Shown here piece after piece: positions 53,045 through 53,176 of a DNA stretch of 53,176 nt. Location: the NCBI GenBank assembly GCA_015296065.1, contig DVDU01000149.1, positions 1-53,176 on the forward strand. Direction: 5' to 3'. A model generated the notes under the pieces. It searched no databases, had not been told where the DNA came from, and worked only from the letters and a program-made list of their open reading frames with translations. The translations under genes and the position numbers were made by a program. This DNA is from Oscillatoriaceae cyanobacterium M33_DOE_052. Its GTDB lineage: Bacteria; Cyanobacteriota; Cyanobacteriia; Cyanobacteriales; Laspinemataceae. Position 1 is the stretch's first letter. Every line of letters starts with the position of its first letter.

Positions 53045-53176
53045 CAAAAACAACAACACCCAGCGCCTACTTGCTGAGTGACTTCCTCTGTGCTTCCGAG
53101 ACTGTTTGGAGTTAACCTCACCCTACTGGGTTTTAGGCATTTATGCTCCCGCTCATTATTTGAGGATGTATCAGAC
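53044..53176 (+). ncRNA. Structured repeat / small RNA candidate, copy 2 (cut by window end)
   Basis: The second copy of the element at 52633. The hairpin CAGCG-CCTACT-TGCTG keeps pairing by a G-U change, and ACCC-TACT-GGGT keeps the second stem although its loop differs. The sequence stops exactly at ATGTATCAGAC, where the closing arm would follow. Confidence 0.45.

Overview
The window is chromosomal DNA from a cyanobacterium, probably a filamentous (Oscillatoriales-like) one. It carries photosystem genes (psbD for D2, ycf4), a labA-type clock output gene, a nitrate-reductase-associated protein, VTE6-like phytol salvage, several HIP1 octamers (GCGATCGC, e.g. near 2463, 14953, 30604, 52409), and many short cyanobacterial repeats (GACAAAGGACAAAT arrays and GAAACCGGGTTTC palindromes). 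The genus is an inference.

Layout. 1-3.7 kb: partial psbD facing divergent ycf4, a lipoprotein cyclophilin, and a FabF-like ketosynthase. 4.1-5.9 kb: a zinc-ribbon Ser/Thr kinase fused to an FGE/sulfatase-modifying domain. 6.1-7.6 kb: an acyltransferase plus alpha/beta hydrolase pair resembling a split plant phytyl ester synthase. 8.4-13.4 kb: metG, labA-like, lptC-like and a PBP4-type carboxypeptidase. 13.6-17.6 kb: a lipid synthesis block, plsX-fabH-fabD-plsC, with repeat DNA supplying the fabD start and inverted repeats flanking plsC. 17.8-20.6 kb: a Septu-like HNH/ATPase pair downstream of a YdcF-family gene. 20.7-21.7 kb: a tRNA-Arg(CCU) gene split by an 895-nt group I intron whose LAGLIDADG protein has lysine in place of both catalytic aspartates. 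22.2-25.3 kb: tandem lipases, a nitrate-reductase-associated protein, an NfeD-like protein and a YbjN-like protein.

25.3-37.1 kb is the most system-like region. A sigma-70-like protein, a DUF1822 protein, a CHAT-CHASE2 membrane protein and a DUF928 exported protein run on the plus strand. They converge on a minus-strand operon for a two-partner-secretion exoprotein (TpsA) and an exported TPR-CHAT protease. Both CHAT proteins keep the His/Cys pair. I infer a caspase-like protease, envelope-sensing and exoprotein module; no function is proven here.

37.2-39 kb holds two tandem DUF4351/Rpn-type paralogues. 39.5-50.8 kb is one giant subtilase / lectin / Calx-beta / SBBP-repeat exoprotein gene, split by a single-base frameshift in a homopolymer. 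51.4-52.6 kb has a VOC-family protein and a divergent VTE6-like (DUF92) phytyl-phosphate kinase. The window ends in two copies of a structured ~130-nt repeat that may be a small RNA.
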